A DNA stretch of 64,000 bases, taken from NCBI GenBank assembly GCA_964519335.1, contig CAZFIA010000003.1:1-64000 (forward strand), written 5' to 3'. The translations under genes were made by a program, and so were the position numbers. Shown in pieces: positions 53,086 through 61,914 of this stretch (the first letter of the stretch is position 1; each line of letters begins with the position of its first letter). The notes beneath the pieces are model-generated. The model searched no databases. It worked only from the letters and a program-made list of their open reading frames with translations, and was not told where the DNA came from. This DNA comes from JALZVT01 sp964519335 (GTDB lineage Bacteria; Pseudomonadota; Gammaproteobacteria; Pseudomonadales; Azotimanducaceae).

Positions 53086-54384
53086 ATGGGTAGAAACGTA
53101 GTTGTCATTGGCACCCAGTGGGGTGACGAAGGCAAAGGCAAGATTGTCGATCTGCTGACCGAACAGGTGGCGGCCGTTGCGCGTTTTCAGGGCGGCCATA
53201 ATGCCGGTCACACCCTGGTAATCGACGGCGAAAAGACGGTTCTGCATTTAATACCCTCCGGCATTTTGCGCCCCGATGTTCAGTGCCTGATTGGCAATGG
53301 TGTGGTTTTGGCGCCTGATGCGCTGCTTCAAGAAATACGTGGTCTGGAAGAGCGCGGTGTGAAGGTGCGCGAGCGTTTGCGAATCTCGCCCGCCTGTCCG
53401 CTGATTTTGCCGTATCACGTTTCCCTTGATCTGGCGCGAGAAGACGCACGCGGCAATGATAAGATTGGTACTACCGGGCGCGGCATCGGACCGGCTTATG
53501 AAGACAAGACTGCGCGGCGCGGCGTTCGCGTGGGTGACCTTGCGCACCCTCAGGCCTTTGCTGCCCAGCTTGCTGAGGTTATGGAGTACCACAACTTCAT
53601 GTTGGCCAACTATTACAAAACAGACACGGTCGACTTTGCAAAAACTCTTGATGAGGTGATGGCGGCTAGTGAAGAGATACTGCCATTAATTGCCGATACC
53701 GGGCCTATCTTGCACAGACTCCGCGAGGCGGATGAGAATATTCTGTTCGAAGGAGCGCAGGGTGCACTTCTGGATGTTGACCTGGGAACCTATCCCTTTG
53801 TCACTTCGTCTAACACCACCGCAGGCGGCACTTCAATCGGCAGTGGATTTGGGCCCCGTTATCTTGATTATATTTTGGGAATCACCAAAGCTTACTCAAC
53901 GCGAGTCGGTTCTGGTCCGTTTCCCACAGAGTTGTTCGATGATGTCGGTGCTGAGCTTGCAAAGCGCGGCAATGAGTTTGGTGCAACAACGGGACGTCCC
54001 CGCAGGTGCGGCTGGTTCGACGCAGTCGCGTTGCGACAAGCAGTTGAGATAAACAGCATTTCTGGTTTGTGCCTTACCAAGCTTGATGTGCTCGATACCC
54101 TGGAAGTTATTCGTGTTTGCACCGGTTACGAAGACGATAGCAGCGGCCTGTCTACCGCCGGATTCGATGCGCACAATTACTCGCGCCTGAAACCTGTGTA
54201 CGAAGAACTTCCTGGCTGGAAGAGCAATACCATGGGTGCCAAGCGTCTTGAAGATTTGCCTACTGCAGCACGCAACTACCTCGAGCATATTGAGGAGGCC
54301 GTTGGTGCGCCTGTAGACATTATTTCCACCGGCCCCGATCGAGCCGAAACAATCGTTCTGCGTGACCCCTTCTTTGGACAGTAA
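53086..54384 (+). CDS. purA: Adenylosuccinate synthetase
   Basis: GTP-dependent first step from IMP to AMP. The ATG at 53086 gives 432 residues, as in E. coli; a TTG at 53074 adds four non-conserved residues. Motifs include VVIGTQWGDEGKGKIVDLL at the N-terminus with the catalytic Asp, GGHNAGHTLV with the catalytic His, GTTGRGIGPAYEDKTARRG, and TTTGRPRR-like GATTGRPRRCGWFD. Eight Ts (53068-53075) lie shortly upstream of the start. Confidence 0.97.
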   Translation: MGRNVVVIGTQWGDEGKGKIVDLLTEQVAAVARFQGGHNAGHTLVIDGEKTVLHLIPSGILRPDVQCLIGNGVVLAPDALLQEIRGLEERGVKVRERLRISPACPLILPYHVSLDLAREDARGNDKIGTTGRGIGPAYEDKTARRGVRVGDLAHPQAFAAQLAEVMEYHNFMLANYYKTDTVDFAKTLDEVMAASEEILPLIADTGPILHRLREADENILFEGAQGALLDVDLGTYPFVTSSNTTAGGTSIGSGFGPRYLDYILGITKAYSTRVGSGPFPTELFDDVGAELAKRGNEFGATTGRPRRCGWFDAVALRQAVEINSISGLCLTKLDVLDTLEVIRVCTGYEDDSSGLSTAGFDAHNYSRLKPVYEELPGWKSNTMGAKRLEDLPTAARNYLEHIEEAVGAPVDIISTGPDRAETIVLRDPFFGQ

Positions 54385-54409
54385 GACGGATAATAAGACG
54401 GACACTGAT

Positions 54410-54598
54410 ATGGACACTAAACTGCTTGATGTACTGGTCTGCCCCGTCACAAAAACCTCTCTGGTTTACCGCGAAGCCGAGCAAGAGCTCTGGTGTCGCG
54501 GTTCTGGGCTTGCCTATCCTATCCGGGACCAGATGCCGGTGATGCTCGAAGACCAGGCGAGAGTTCTGACCTCAGAAGAAAAGGCTATGCTCGACTGA
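54410..54598 (+). CDS. Trm112-like (YcaR family) small protein
   Basis: The 62 residues begin at ATG 54410, 25 bases after purA. LLDVLVCP and LAYPIRDQMPVMLEDQARVL match the YcaR/Trm112 fold. The usual CPxC knuckle reads CPVT, so only Cys11 and Cys29 remain; zinc binding may be lost. Homologues act as partners of methyltransferases, but no partner is evident here. An upstream repeat of TAAGACGGA (54382-54390, 54394-54402) is probably chance. Confidence 0.8.
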   Translation: MDTKLLDVLVCPVTKTSLVYREAEQELWCRGSGLAYPIRDQMPVMLEDQARVLTSEEKAMLD

Positions 54599-54633
54599 TA
54601 GCCTGACCTGCTAGAATAGGCGGCCGAGAGACC

Positions 54634-54662
54634 CTCTAGAGAATATCTAGATTGTCTAGACA
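54634..54662. promoter_or_regulatory. Three CTAG-centred palindromes before folE2
   Basis: CTCTAGAG (54634-54641), ATCTAGAT (54645-54652) and TGTCTAGACA (54653-54662) are perfect palindromes whose centres lie 11 and 9 bases apart, about one helix turn each. They end 15 bases before the folE2 ATG. Such a row could be an operator or a structured leader. Confidence 0.45.
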
Positions 54663-54677
54663 GGAAGAGAACGTCAG

Positions 54678-55679
54678 ATGTCCAATTCAAAAGCACCTAA
54701 ATCGCAGGCGCGCTCAGCCGCGAACACCAAGCGGCCGGAACTTGCCACCTTCAGCGAAATGCCTGACGTGCAACAGGGCAAGGTTCAGGATCTGCAAGAT
54801 ACACTCGACTGGGTGGGCATGGCTAACGTGCGGCAACCGCTGCTCGTTCGTGATGGTGGCAAAACCCATCAGGTGCATAGCAAGGTTCAAGTGTATGTCG
54901 ACCTTGGCGATCCTGAGGCCAAAGGCATCCATATGTCGCGCCTTTATCTGATTCTTGATGAGCATGCTGAAACTCGTCCACTAACGGTTGCCGGATTAAA
55001 ACTGCTGCTCGGTTCGCTTCTCGAATCGCATCGGGGTTTGAGCCATCGCGTTTATGTAGATTTTGATTTTGATTATTACCTTCGCCGCGATGCGCTGATT
55101 AGCGACAACTCGGGGTGGAACGCTTACCCGGTGACGCTTCGAGGTTCATTGATTGATGGCGAAATTCGGATTGAGTTACGCCTGGATGTGAATTACTCCT
55201 CGACCTGCCCCTGCTCAGCGGCGCTCGCACGGCAGCTTATTCAGGAACAATTCGATACTGACTTCGGATCCAATGGCTCGGTTAAGGCCAGCGAAGTTAA
55301 GGCCTGGTTGGGCACCGAGCAGGGGATAATGGCTACACCACACTCCCAGCGCAGCGTGGCTCAATTACGTGTGCAGCTAAAAGATGACCTCACCGAGTTT
55401 CCGATTACCGCGCTGATTGACTCAGTAGAAGACTGCTTGCAGACACCTGTTCAGACCGCGGTAAAAAGAGAAGACGAACAGGAGTTCGCCAGACTGAACG
55501 GACAGAACCTGATGTTCATCGAAGATGCAGGGCGCAGATTAAAGCAAGCACTGCGTACGAATGAGAGCCTGACCGACTTTTGGGTGCGTGTAGAGCATCA
55601 TGAAAGTCTGCACGCACATGATGCGGTAGGCGTGTTTATTAAGGGCGTTGAAGGCGGCTTTGAAGCTTCGCCTGACTAG
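54678..55679 (+). CDS. folE2: GTP cyclohydrolase FolE2
   Basis: Makes dihydroneopterin triphosphate from GTP for folate (type IB). The 333-residue length is longer than that of type IA FolE. KGIHMSRLYLILDE near residue 95, the metal-binding Cys in STCPCSAALARQL, ATPHSQRSVAQLRV, and EHHESLHAHDAVGVF at the C-terminus identify the family. FolE2 can use metals other than zinc and in several bacteria is controlled by Zur; I do not see a clear Zur box, only the CTAG palindromes. The start is ATG 54678. Confidence 0.92.
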   Translation: MSNSKAPKSQARSAANTKRPELATFSEMPDVQQGKVQDLQDTLDWVGMANVRQPLLVRDGGKTHQVHSKVQVYVDLGDPEAKGIHMSRLYLILDEHAETRPLTVAGLKLLLGSLLESHRGLSHRVYVDFDFDYYLRRDALISDNSGWNAYPVTLRGSLIDGEIRIELRLDVNYSSTCPCSAALARQLIQEQFDTDFGSNGSVKASEVKAWLGTEQGIMATPHSQRSVAQLRVQLKDDLTEFPITALIDSVEDCLQTPVQTAVKREDEQEFARLNGQNLMFIEDAGRRLKQALRTNESLTDFWVRVEHHESLHAHDAVGVFIKGVEGGFEASPD

Positions 55680-55728
55680 CGCTCACGCACATCTTTGTGT
55701 TTGTGCACTACACAAATAGGAGTAGCCG

Positions 55729-56865
55729 TTAACCGGCAGGTCGCAGGCGTAGTATCTTTCCTTTTGCGCTGTCGGTAAGTACATAAATCAGTCCGTCTGG
55801 CCCGATGCGTACGTCACGAATGCGCTCGTTGAGCTCCGTGAGCAGAATTTCCTGACCCGCCACAACGCCGTTCTCTATATCAACCCGGCGCAGACTCTTT
55901 TCCACCAGTCCGCCCGCCAGCAAGTCGCCTTGCCACTCTGCAAACGCGGAGCCCCGATATACTGCTAAGCCGCTGGCAGCGATAGAGGGGGTCCACTGCA
56001 ATAGTGGTGCTGTGATCCCCTCGTACTCGGTATACGGAGAAATTAGCGCCCCAGAATAGTCGAGGCCATGACTTACCATCGGCCAGCCGTAATTGCTGCC
56101 AGGAACTAGAACGTTAATTTCATCGCCGCCGCGAGGGCCGTGTTCCTGTTCGTAAACCCGACCGTTTGACGAATCTATCGCCAGTCCTTGAGGATTGCGA
56201 TGGCCGTAGCTGTAGACGTAGGGGTCGGCGCCTGCCAAAGAAGCTACGCCGTCGAGCAAGCCGTCTGCAGGAACTTCGCCGTTTGCTGTCATGCGCAGTA
56301 CCTTGCCCATTTGGCTCGTTCGATCCTGGGCGTCCTCGCGATAATTGAATCCGTCCCCCGTGGTGAGTAGCAGATGACCGGTAGCATCCCAAACCATGCG
56401 GCCGCCGTAGTGCACAGGCGTGTCCTTTTTGTGCGCCACTTCAAATATCACCGTTGAATCAGCTAGTTCCATTTCTTTGAGCTGCGCGCGCACGACTTGA
56501 GTGGCATTGCTTTCGGGTGTGCCGGCTGCGAGAGACAAGTAGAGCGTGCGAGTCACCTCGAAGTCCGGGGCGAGCAGCACATCAAATAGCCCACCCTGAC
56601 TTCGGACGTAAGCTGTTGGCGTGCCAGTGATGGGTTCACTGACCCCGCCTTCAGGGTCAACATAGCGCAGCTCGCCAGATCGCTGGGTAACCAGCATTCT
56701 TTGGTCGGGCAGGAACGCGATGCACCACGGAAAATTGAGGTTCTCAGCGACGGTTTCGACCCGATAGTCTGGGCTGTCTTCAGCACCTAGAGCTGACGAT
56801 GAGAAGCTGAGTGTTGAGAACAGGGCAACAACTGTTAAGGCAGGCAATGATTTAGAAATCTGCAT
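55729..56865 (-). CDS. PQQ-dependent soluble sugar dehydrogenase-like protein (YliI family)
   Basis: Secreted beta-propeller of 378 residues from ATG 56865, with a signal peptide (about 1-27, ending ALG). FPWCIAFLPDQRMLVTQRSG, HYGGRMVWD, SYGHRNPQGLAID, EHGPRGGDEINVL, and SNYGWPMVSHGLDY are shared with soluble aldose dehydrogenases that use PQQ. The catalytic His (in HYGG or YGHRNP) and the PQQ-binding Arg appear present. No PQQ biosynthesis genes are in this window, so whether the cofactor is made or scavenged is unknown. Confidence 0.87.
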   Translation of the reverse strand: MQISKSLPALTVVALFSTLSFSSSALGAEDSPDYRVETVAENLNFPWCIAFLPDQRMLVTQRSGELRYVDPEGGVSEPITGTPTAYVRSQGGLFDVLLAPDFEVTRTLYLSLAAGTPESNATQVVRAQLKEMELADSTVIFEVAHKKDTPVHYGGRMVWDATGHLLLTTGDGFNYREDAQDRTSQMGKVLRMTANGEVPADGLLDGVASLAGADPYVYSYGHRNPQGLAIDSSNGRVYEQEHGPRGGDEINVLVPGSNYGWPMVSHGLDYSGALISPYTEYEGITAPLLQWTPSIAASGLAVYRGSAFAEWQGDLLAGGLVEKSLRRVDIENGVVAGQEILLTELNERIRDVRIGPDGLIYVLTDSAKGKILRLRPAG

Positions 56866-56924
56866 GGGCGCGCTCGTGTACAATCGTGAATGCGGAGGGT
56901 GCTGGCTCGACAGTGTGCGGGAAG

Positions 56925-56952
56925 CTGACGGGCTAGAAAAGGAGACTATAAG
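56925..56952 (+). promoter_or_regulatory. Possible sigma70 promoter for the membrane protein/kinase pair
   Basis: CTGACG at 56925-56930 and TATAAG at 56947-56952 are 16 bases apart, matching 4 and 5 of 6 consensus bases. It precedes the GTG at 56999 by about 46 bases. Confidence 0.4.
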
Positions 56953-56998
56953 TACTGGCCATAACTAGTGGCTATTAAAAGCGGCGTAAAGGAGAGGC

Positions 56999-57490
56999 GT
57001 GTTGCGGACGTTGTTGGGTTACCTGGGGGCTGTAGCTGTGACTTATGTGCTGGGCGTAGTCGCTGCTAGCCAGCATGTTATAGGCCATTTCGAATCGATG
57101 TCTGGGGCGGCAGTAGGCTTTTCGAAGCGCATCGAGTGGACCCTGACTGACGTCCTGGGCATGTTGTTACCGCCGATTTATCCTTTTGCCGTTGCCGTGA
57201 TGATTCTGATCGCCTTTGCCGTCTGCGGCTTCTTAGTGCGGCGCATCGGCGGATTGCGCACTTTTGGCTTTGTACTCGCTGGCGCTCTTGGCATGGTGGG
57301 GCTGCATCTGGTGTTGAACTCCGTCGCCGAGATTAATGCGATCGCCGCCAGTCGCAATTTCGCCGGCCTTATGGGTCAAGCTATCGCTGGCGCATGTGGT
57401 GGTTTAGCCTATGTCTTTCTGCATCCAGACCGTCAGGAATCTGGCGAAGACACTGCTGGTGCAAAAGCAGAACTTGGGACCGGATCTTGA
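56999..57490 (+). CDS. Small membrane protein of unknown function
   Basis: The 163 residues start at GTG 56999 (TTG 57002 is also possible) after a GGAGAGG site. Four hydrophobic segments can be read: about 5-25, 60-80, 86-107 and 120-140, followed by a charged tail. I recognise no family. Its end overlaps a possible TTG start of the histidine kinase (TTGA), so the two may be translated together and it may be a partner of that kinase, an inference. Confidence 0.65.
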   Translation: MLRTLLGYLGAVAVTYVLGVVAASQHVIGHFESMSGAAVGFSKRIEWTLTDVLGMLLPPIYPFAVAVMILIAFAVCGFLVRRIGGLRTFGFVLAGALGMVGLHLVLNSVAEINAIAASRNFAGLMGQAIAGACGGLAYVFLHPDRQESGEDTAGAKAELGTGS

Positions 57491-57522
57491 GCGTTCGTTC
57501 CACAGAAACTGAACCCTTGCCG

Positions 57523-59022
57523 ATGGCTGAGAGTACAGATACGCCGCTGGATAAACGGCTGCGTTTTTGGGATTTGCAGTTTCGCGACCGCAGCCTCGAA
57601 CGCGAGTATCAGCGCAGTTACTTCGATAGAGAAATTCATAAAGCCAAGATTGGTCTAGTCTGTGGCCTTTTCCTCTTGCTTTTTTTCGCTCTAGTTGATC
57701 CGTACCTGCTTGGCTCGCCTGAAATCATCAATCAGGTACGGGTTCTGTTTGTGATGCCGATGATTCTGGTTTGCATCTTCGCTGCCTACAAATTTCGAGC
57801 GTATTTTGACCTGGTGCTCTTTTTCTTTGCGGTGTTCGCCACCCTTAGTCAAGTTGCTCTGCTGGCGCTTGTTGGCCCCGAAATTACCACTACCGCAACG
57901 ATGACCTATCTGCAGTATGTGCTCTTCGTATCCGCTCTTCTGTTTCAGCCGTTCAGGTATGTACTGATTCAGGTTGTGTTGCTCGCGGGGGTTATGACCT
58001 ATGCTCTGCGAACGGTTGCAGAGCCCGGATTGCAGACCAGCAACTACGAAATTGCCGTGCAGAGTGTTTCGTTTATCGCCCTTCTGTTTACCTACCTCAG
58101 GGAACAGTCTCAGCGGCAACTCTTTGCCACGACTGTGCAGGTTGAGATGTTGCGGGATCAGACCGAGCGGCAGCAAGTCAATCAAATCCACTGGCTACGC
58201 AATCTATCCCGCTACCTTGAACACGAATTACGCAACCACGTTTTTATTGTTCAATCTAACTTAGAGTTCCTGGAGCAAGAGGTGTCTGATGAACAGCAGC
58301 CGATTGTGCGCCGGGCGCTCCGATCGGCAGGGTCTCTCACGGATCTTTGCGATTCGGTAGGTGAGGCCAGCACACTCGAATCTGCGCTGCAGCTCGATCC
58401 ACTGCGGTCATTTAACTTCAGCCGAATGGTGGCCGAACGAATTCTTTCGCGAGTGCGCGATTTCGATGAAGCGAATCCAATTGAAGTAGAGATTGATCCG
58501 GACCTTTGGATACATGGCAGTGAACTGCGTCTGCGGCAGGTTTTTGATCATCTGGTTAACAATGCGCTGGAGTATTCGTCAGAAGAGGTTTTTGTTCGAA
58601 TTGAGGTGAAAGCCGTAGACGGTGAGGTCTGTTTCACGGTGCACAATAGGGGCGAACCTTTGCCAGCCGGGCGCGATATTTTTGCAGCCTTTGAATCTAC
58701 GCGCCCAAAAACCAGTTTGGGATTGGGGCTGTATGTGTCGCTCAAGATTGTCGAGCACCATAGGGGTGAGATTGATGCGCAAACCCAAGAAGGACAAACC
58801 ATTGTCACAGTGACTCTGCCACAGATCGAGGCGCCGCTAAGTCTGGTAGAAGAAGGTGGTAACGAACCTTCGGATCAACCAGGCGGTTCCGGGCCAGCAG
58901 ATCTTCAGCCAAAGCGCTCTGGTGCCAATGTTGCGGACTTCGATCGACTAATGCGCAAAACTGTCCGGGGTTCTAATGACAAACCCCAAGACAAGTCACA
59001 AGGCGGTGACGCAGATGCCTAG
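57523..59022 (+). CDS. Membrane-bound sensor histidine kinase (orphan)
   Basis: The 499 residues from ATG 57523 contain about six hydrophobic segments (residues 40-195), a coiled coil (HLREQSQ-type stretch, about 195-225), a DHp helix with the phosphorylatable His in EHELRN (His234), and an ATPase domain with HLVNNALEYSSEEV and SLGLGLYVSLKIVEHHRG. The usual Pro after the H-box is replaced (HELRNH). The tail (about 440-499) is rich in Gly, Pro, Asp and Gln. TTG 57487 is an alternative start that would couple to the upstream gene. No response regulator lies beside it. Signal unknown. Confidence 0.8.
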   Translation: MAESTDTPLDKRLRFWDLQFRDRSLEREYQRSYFDREIHKAKIGLVCGLFLLLFFALVDPYLLGSPEIINQVRVLFVMPMILVCIFAAYKFRAYFDLVLFFFAVFATLSQVALLALVGPEITTTATMTYLQYVLFVSALLFQPFRYVLIQVVLLAGVMTYALRTVAEPGLQTSNYEIAVQSVSFIALLFTYLREQSQRQLFATTVQVEMLRDQTERQQVNQIHWLRNLSRYLEHELRNHVFIVQSNLEFLEQEVSDEQQPIVRRALRSAGSLTDLCDSVGEASTLESALQLDPLRSFNFSRMVAERILSRVRDFDEANPIEVEIDPDLWIHGSELRLRQVFDHLVNNALEYSSEEVFVRIEVKAVDGEVCFTVHNRGEPLPAGRDIFAAFESTRPKTSLGLGLYVSLKIVEHHRGEIDAQTQEGQTIVTVTLPQIEAPLSLVEEGGNEPSDQPGGSGPADLQPKRSGANVADFDRLMRKTVRGSNDKPQDKSQGGDADA

Positions 59023-59053
59023 TTGGCAGATGAGGCCTATTTCTTGAGCTTTG

Positions 59054-60283
59054 TTAGATAAGCTCTATGGCAACTGCAGTGCCTTCACCCCCGCCAATGC
59101 ACAAGGATGCGATACCTCGCTTTCCGCCACTGCGGGCAAGTGCATTCATGAGCGTCACAATGATGCGCGCGCCGGACGCGCCGATTGGGTGACCCAGCGC
59201 GCAGGCGCCGCCGTTCACGTTCACTTTTTCGGCCGCCAAATTTAGTTCGCGCATGGCAGCCATGGGCACCACAGCAAAGGCCTCGTTGATTTCCCACAGG
59301 TCAACATCAGCTGCGGTCCAGTCGATGGACTCAAGCAGTTTGTTTATCGCGCCAACCGGCGCGGTGGTAAACCAGCCCGGTGCTTGTGCGTGACTTGAGT
59401 GTCCACGAATCAGCGCCTTAATGTCTCTGCCCTGGGCCCGGGCGTCTGATTCGCGCATCAGGATCAACGCTGCAGCGCCGTCCGAAATAGAAGATGCATT
59501 AGCGGCGGTAACTGTTCCGTTTTCGCGAAAAGCGGGTCGCAGCGTTGGAATTTTGTCGGGTCGCGCGTTGCCCGGCTGTTCATCCACGGTAATTTGCAGG
59601 TCACCACCGCGAGCCTTTACGGTGAGCGGTACTATCTCATCGCTAAAGCTGCCATTTTCTGTGGCTTCTGATGCTCGGGCCAGTGAGCGGAGCGCGTACT
59701 CGTCTTGAGACTCGCGCGAGAACTGATACTTTTCGGCGCAGTCTTCTGCGAAAGACCCCATGAGCTTGCCGCTGTCGTAAGCATCTTCCAGACCATCGAG
59801 AAACATGTGGTCTTTGGCTTCGGCGTGTCCCATGCGAGCACCGCTGCGCAATTTAGGCATGAGGTATGGCGCGTTGGTCATGCTCTCCATGCCGCCGGCG
59901 ATTAAAGTAGTGCCGTTACCCGCCCGCAGCTGATCAACGGCTGTCATGACGGTGCGCATACCTGAACCGCACATTTTGTTGAGCGTGGTGGCGGGAATCT
60001 GTTCCGGTAGACCGCCGGCGAACGCAGCCTGGCGGGCTGGAGCCTGGCCTTGTCCTGCCGTTAACACGCAGCCCATAAAGACATCGTCGATGTCATTTGG
60101 ATTTACGCCGGAGTCTTCGATACACGCCTTTATAGCCGCGCCTCCGAGGTCGGCAGCGGTTAGCGGGCTCAGCTCGCCTTGGAAGGAGCCCATGGGCGTG
60201 CGGCGGGCGGCAACGATTGCGATAGCTTCAGGGGCCTGCTGGACACCTGATTTTGTGGCTTGTGATTTGGTGGCGTTAGGCAT
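59054..60283 (-). CDS. Acetyl-CoA acetyltransferase (thiolase)
   Basis: Condenses two acetyl-CoA or splits beta-ketoacyl-CoA. The 409 residues carry the acyl-enzyme Cys in NKMCGSGMRTVMTA, the His in NVNGGACALGHPIGASGAR, and the second Cys in SLCIGGGEGTAVAIE. The N-terminus is extended by about 15 residues before the usual start, IAIVAARRTPMGSFQG. Whether it serves degradation (AtoB) or polyhydroxybutyrate synthesis (PhaA) cannot be read here; no phaBC genes are present. It converges with the kinase. Confidence 0.92.
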   Translation of the reverse strand: MPNATKSQATKSGVQQAPEAIAIVAARRTPMGSFQGELSPLTAADLGGAAIKACIEDSGVNPNDIDDVFMGCVLTAGQGQAPARQAAFAGGLPEQIPATTLNKMCGSGMRTVMTAVDQLRAGNGTTLIAGGMESMTNAPYLMPKLRSGARMGHAEAKDHMFLDGLEDAYDSGKLMGSFAEDCAEKYQFSRESQDEYALRSLARASEATENGSFSDEIVPLTVKARGGDLQITVDEQPGNARPDKIPTLRPAFRENGTVTAANASSISDGAAALILMRESDARAQGRDIKALIRGHSSHAQAPGWFTTAPVGAINKLLESIDWTAADVDLWEINEAFAVVPMAAMRELNLAAEKVNVNGGACALGHPIGASGARIIVTLMNALARSGGKRGIASLCIGGGEGTAVAIELI

Positions 60284-60388
60284 GCGTTGCGACTCCGGAA
60301 GTAGGTTATTCAGGCGTCATGATAGCTCGACTTGTTGCCAAACCCTAAGGCGTATGGAGCCTTCCTGGAATGGGCCGAGTTACTCTAG

Positions 60389-60592
60389 CTACTGATGCTC
60401 TGCAACAAAGCGTTCAAGCGCTTGTTCAGCAGCTTCGCGTTTGGTGAATGGGCCATAGCTGTTGTCGGGGGTTTGGAAAAACCACTCGCCATCCATGCAG
60501 AATAGCTCGCTTGAAACCTGAATAAACTGCCGCGGCTGGAGCGACGCATCTGTGTCCAGAAGGTCGTCTTTCGTAATTGATGTCCTATCCAT
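60389..60592 (-). CDS. Small DUF6316-like protein
   Basis: The 67 residues from ATG 60592 include FCMDGEWFFQTPDNSYGPF and the following TKREAAEQALERFV, the G-E/Q-W-[YF]-[FY]...GPF pattern of DUF6316 proteins. A GTG at 60607 would add five residues. A longer frame reaches 60730 into the next gene and is less likely. Function unknown. It shares the strand of the thiolase and the binding protein but has its own spacing. Confidence 0.6.
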   Translation of the reverse strand: MDRTSITKDDLLDTDASLQPRQFIQVSSELFCMDGEWFFQTPDNSYGPFTKREAAEQALERFVAEHQ

Positions 60593-60651
60593 GGATTCAT
60601 TATTCACGCCCCCGTCCTGCTGGCGTGGAACTAGTTCACAGTTGCTTGAAA

Positions 60652-61914
60652 TTACCAGGGTAAGGGGTACACCACTTGCCAGCGTGCGAGCTGGGGTGGA
60701 TACACCAGACTGATATGATTGTCCTGCCACTGCACCAGATAGGTCGATTTGGCGCTTTGCATACCGTTTTCGTCCACTCGGTAATGGCCCAGAATCGATC
60801 TAAATTTCATGCTGGATAAACGCTCACGAACGTTTACAGGTTCTGGCGACTTTGCCAATCGCAATGCCGCTTCAAGAATCTGTCCGGCTGCGTAACCGCC
60901 AGCCGCGTCGTAGCTTGGATACACCCCAAACTGGCTGCGGTAGCGAAAACCAAAATCGAAAGAGCCGGGCATGCGCACGCTTCGCAACCATTGCACGGTA
61001 GAGATAACGCCTTCGGCGATCTCGGCTCCGACCGCATTGCCGTATTGTCGCAGGGCTGGGCCGCCGCTAAATGCAATCAGCTTGGCCGTTACGCCCTTCG
61101 ACTTTGCCGTTTTGGTAAAGTCGATTGCGTCTTGCAGGTACGAACCGACAATGATCGCGTCGGGTTGTGACTCGAGAATTGCCTGGGCGAGAGGCTCCCA
61201 GTTCTGTATGTCCTCGGAGTAGCTTTGGTCCAGTACTATGTTCAGCTCTAGCTCGGCTGCCTTGGCGCGTACGCCTTCAGCGACCGCAGTGGGGAATTCG
61301 GAGTCTTGATAAGCGAGGGCTACTTTTGACAGACCGCGCTTTGCGACCATGTGCAAGAAGGGATCCATGTTCTGATTTGCCGGGGTGTAGGCGCCGAAAA
61401 TTCTTGAGTCTTTGGTCTGCCAAATTTGCGGTGCCGACGCGATAGACACCATCGCAATATCATCACGGCCCACGACGTCACGAACCGCCAGAGTCATCTC
61501 TGAAGAATATGGGCTAACAAACAAATTGATACCGGAGTCGCGCATCTGCCTATAGTGTTGAGCGGCCCTGGCCGCATCGGAGCCGTCATCGTGCAGCACT
61601 AACTCCACGGCGCGTCCGAGCAAACCGCCGCGTTCGTTAACGCCGGCTTGCCACATCACTAAGCCGCGCCGAACCTGAATGCCGAGATCAGCAAGGCTTC
61701 CCGTCTCGGATATGGTTGCGCCGATGCGTAGAGGCTCACCCTGGGTTGTGCCCTCAGGAGTTATTGCGGGTGACGCCATAGAGCCGGGTTCTGCGGTTGC
61801 TGTACGTGTCTCGGTCAGCGATTCAGCAGCGAACGCTGGTGGTGTCGGCACCGCGGCTACTAATAGTGCTGTAGCGCATGTCAGCAAACGCGCTAGTGGG
61901 CTACTTAACAACAT
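60652..61914 (-). CDS. Leu/Ile/Val-type periplasmic ligand-binding protein
   Basis: Type I periplasmic-binding fold of 420 residues from ATG 61914. A signal peptide (about 1-29, ending AFA) precedes the mature protein, with the LGATISETGSLADLG-like opening GATISETGSLADLGIQVRRG, VELVLHDDGSDAARAAQHYR, and VALAYQDSEFPTAVAEGV. Such proteins usually feed an ABC importer, but no permease or ATPase is in the window. The gene overlaps the end of mlaA by 14 bases, so it is in a lipid-transport context. The ligand is unknown. Confidence 0.82.
   Translation of the reverse strand: MLLSSPLARLLTCATALLVAAVPTPPAFAAESLTETRTATAEPGSMASPAITPEGTTQGEPLRIGATISETGSLADLGIQVRRGLVMWQAGVNERGGLLGRAVELVLHDDGSDAARAAQHYRQMRDSGINLFVSPYSSEMTLAVRDVVGRDDIAMVSIASAPQIWQTKDSRIFGAYTPANQNMDPFLHMVAKRGLSKVALAYQDSEFPTAVAEGVRAKAAELELNIVLDQSYSEDIQNWEPLAQAILESQPDAIIVGSYLQDAIDFTKTAKSKGVTAKLIAFSGGPALRQYGNAVGAEIAEGVISTVQWLRSVRMPGSFDFGFRYRSQFGVYPSYDAAGGYAAGQILEAALRLAKSPEPVNVRERLSSMKFRSILGHYRVDENGMQSAKSTYLVQWQDNHISLVYPPQLARWQVVYPLPW

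Noticed and set aside
54382..54402. Repeat of TAAGACGGA after purA
   Set aside because: Only two copies of nine bases; too short to separate from chance.
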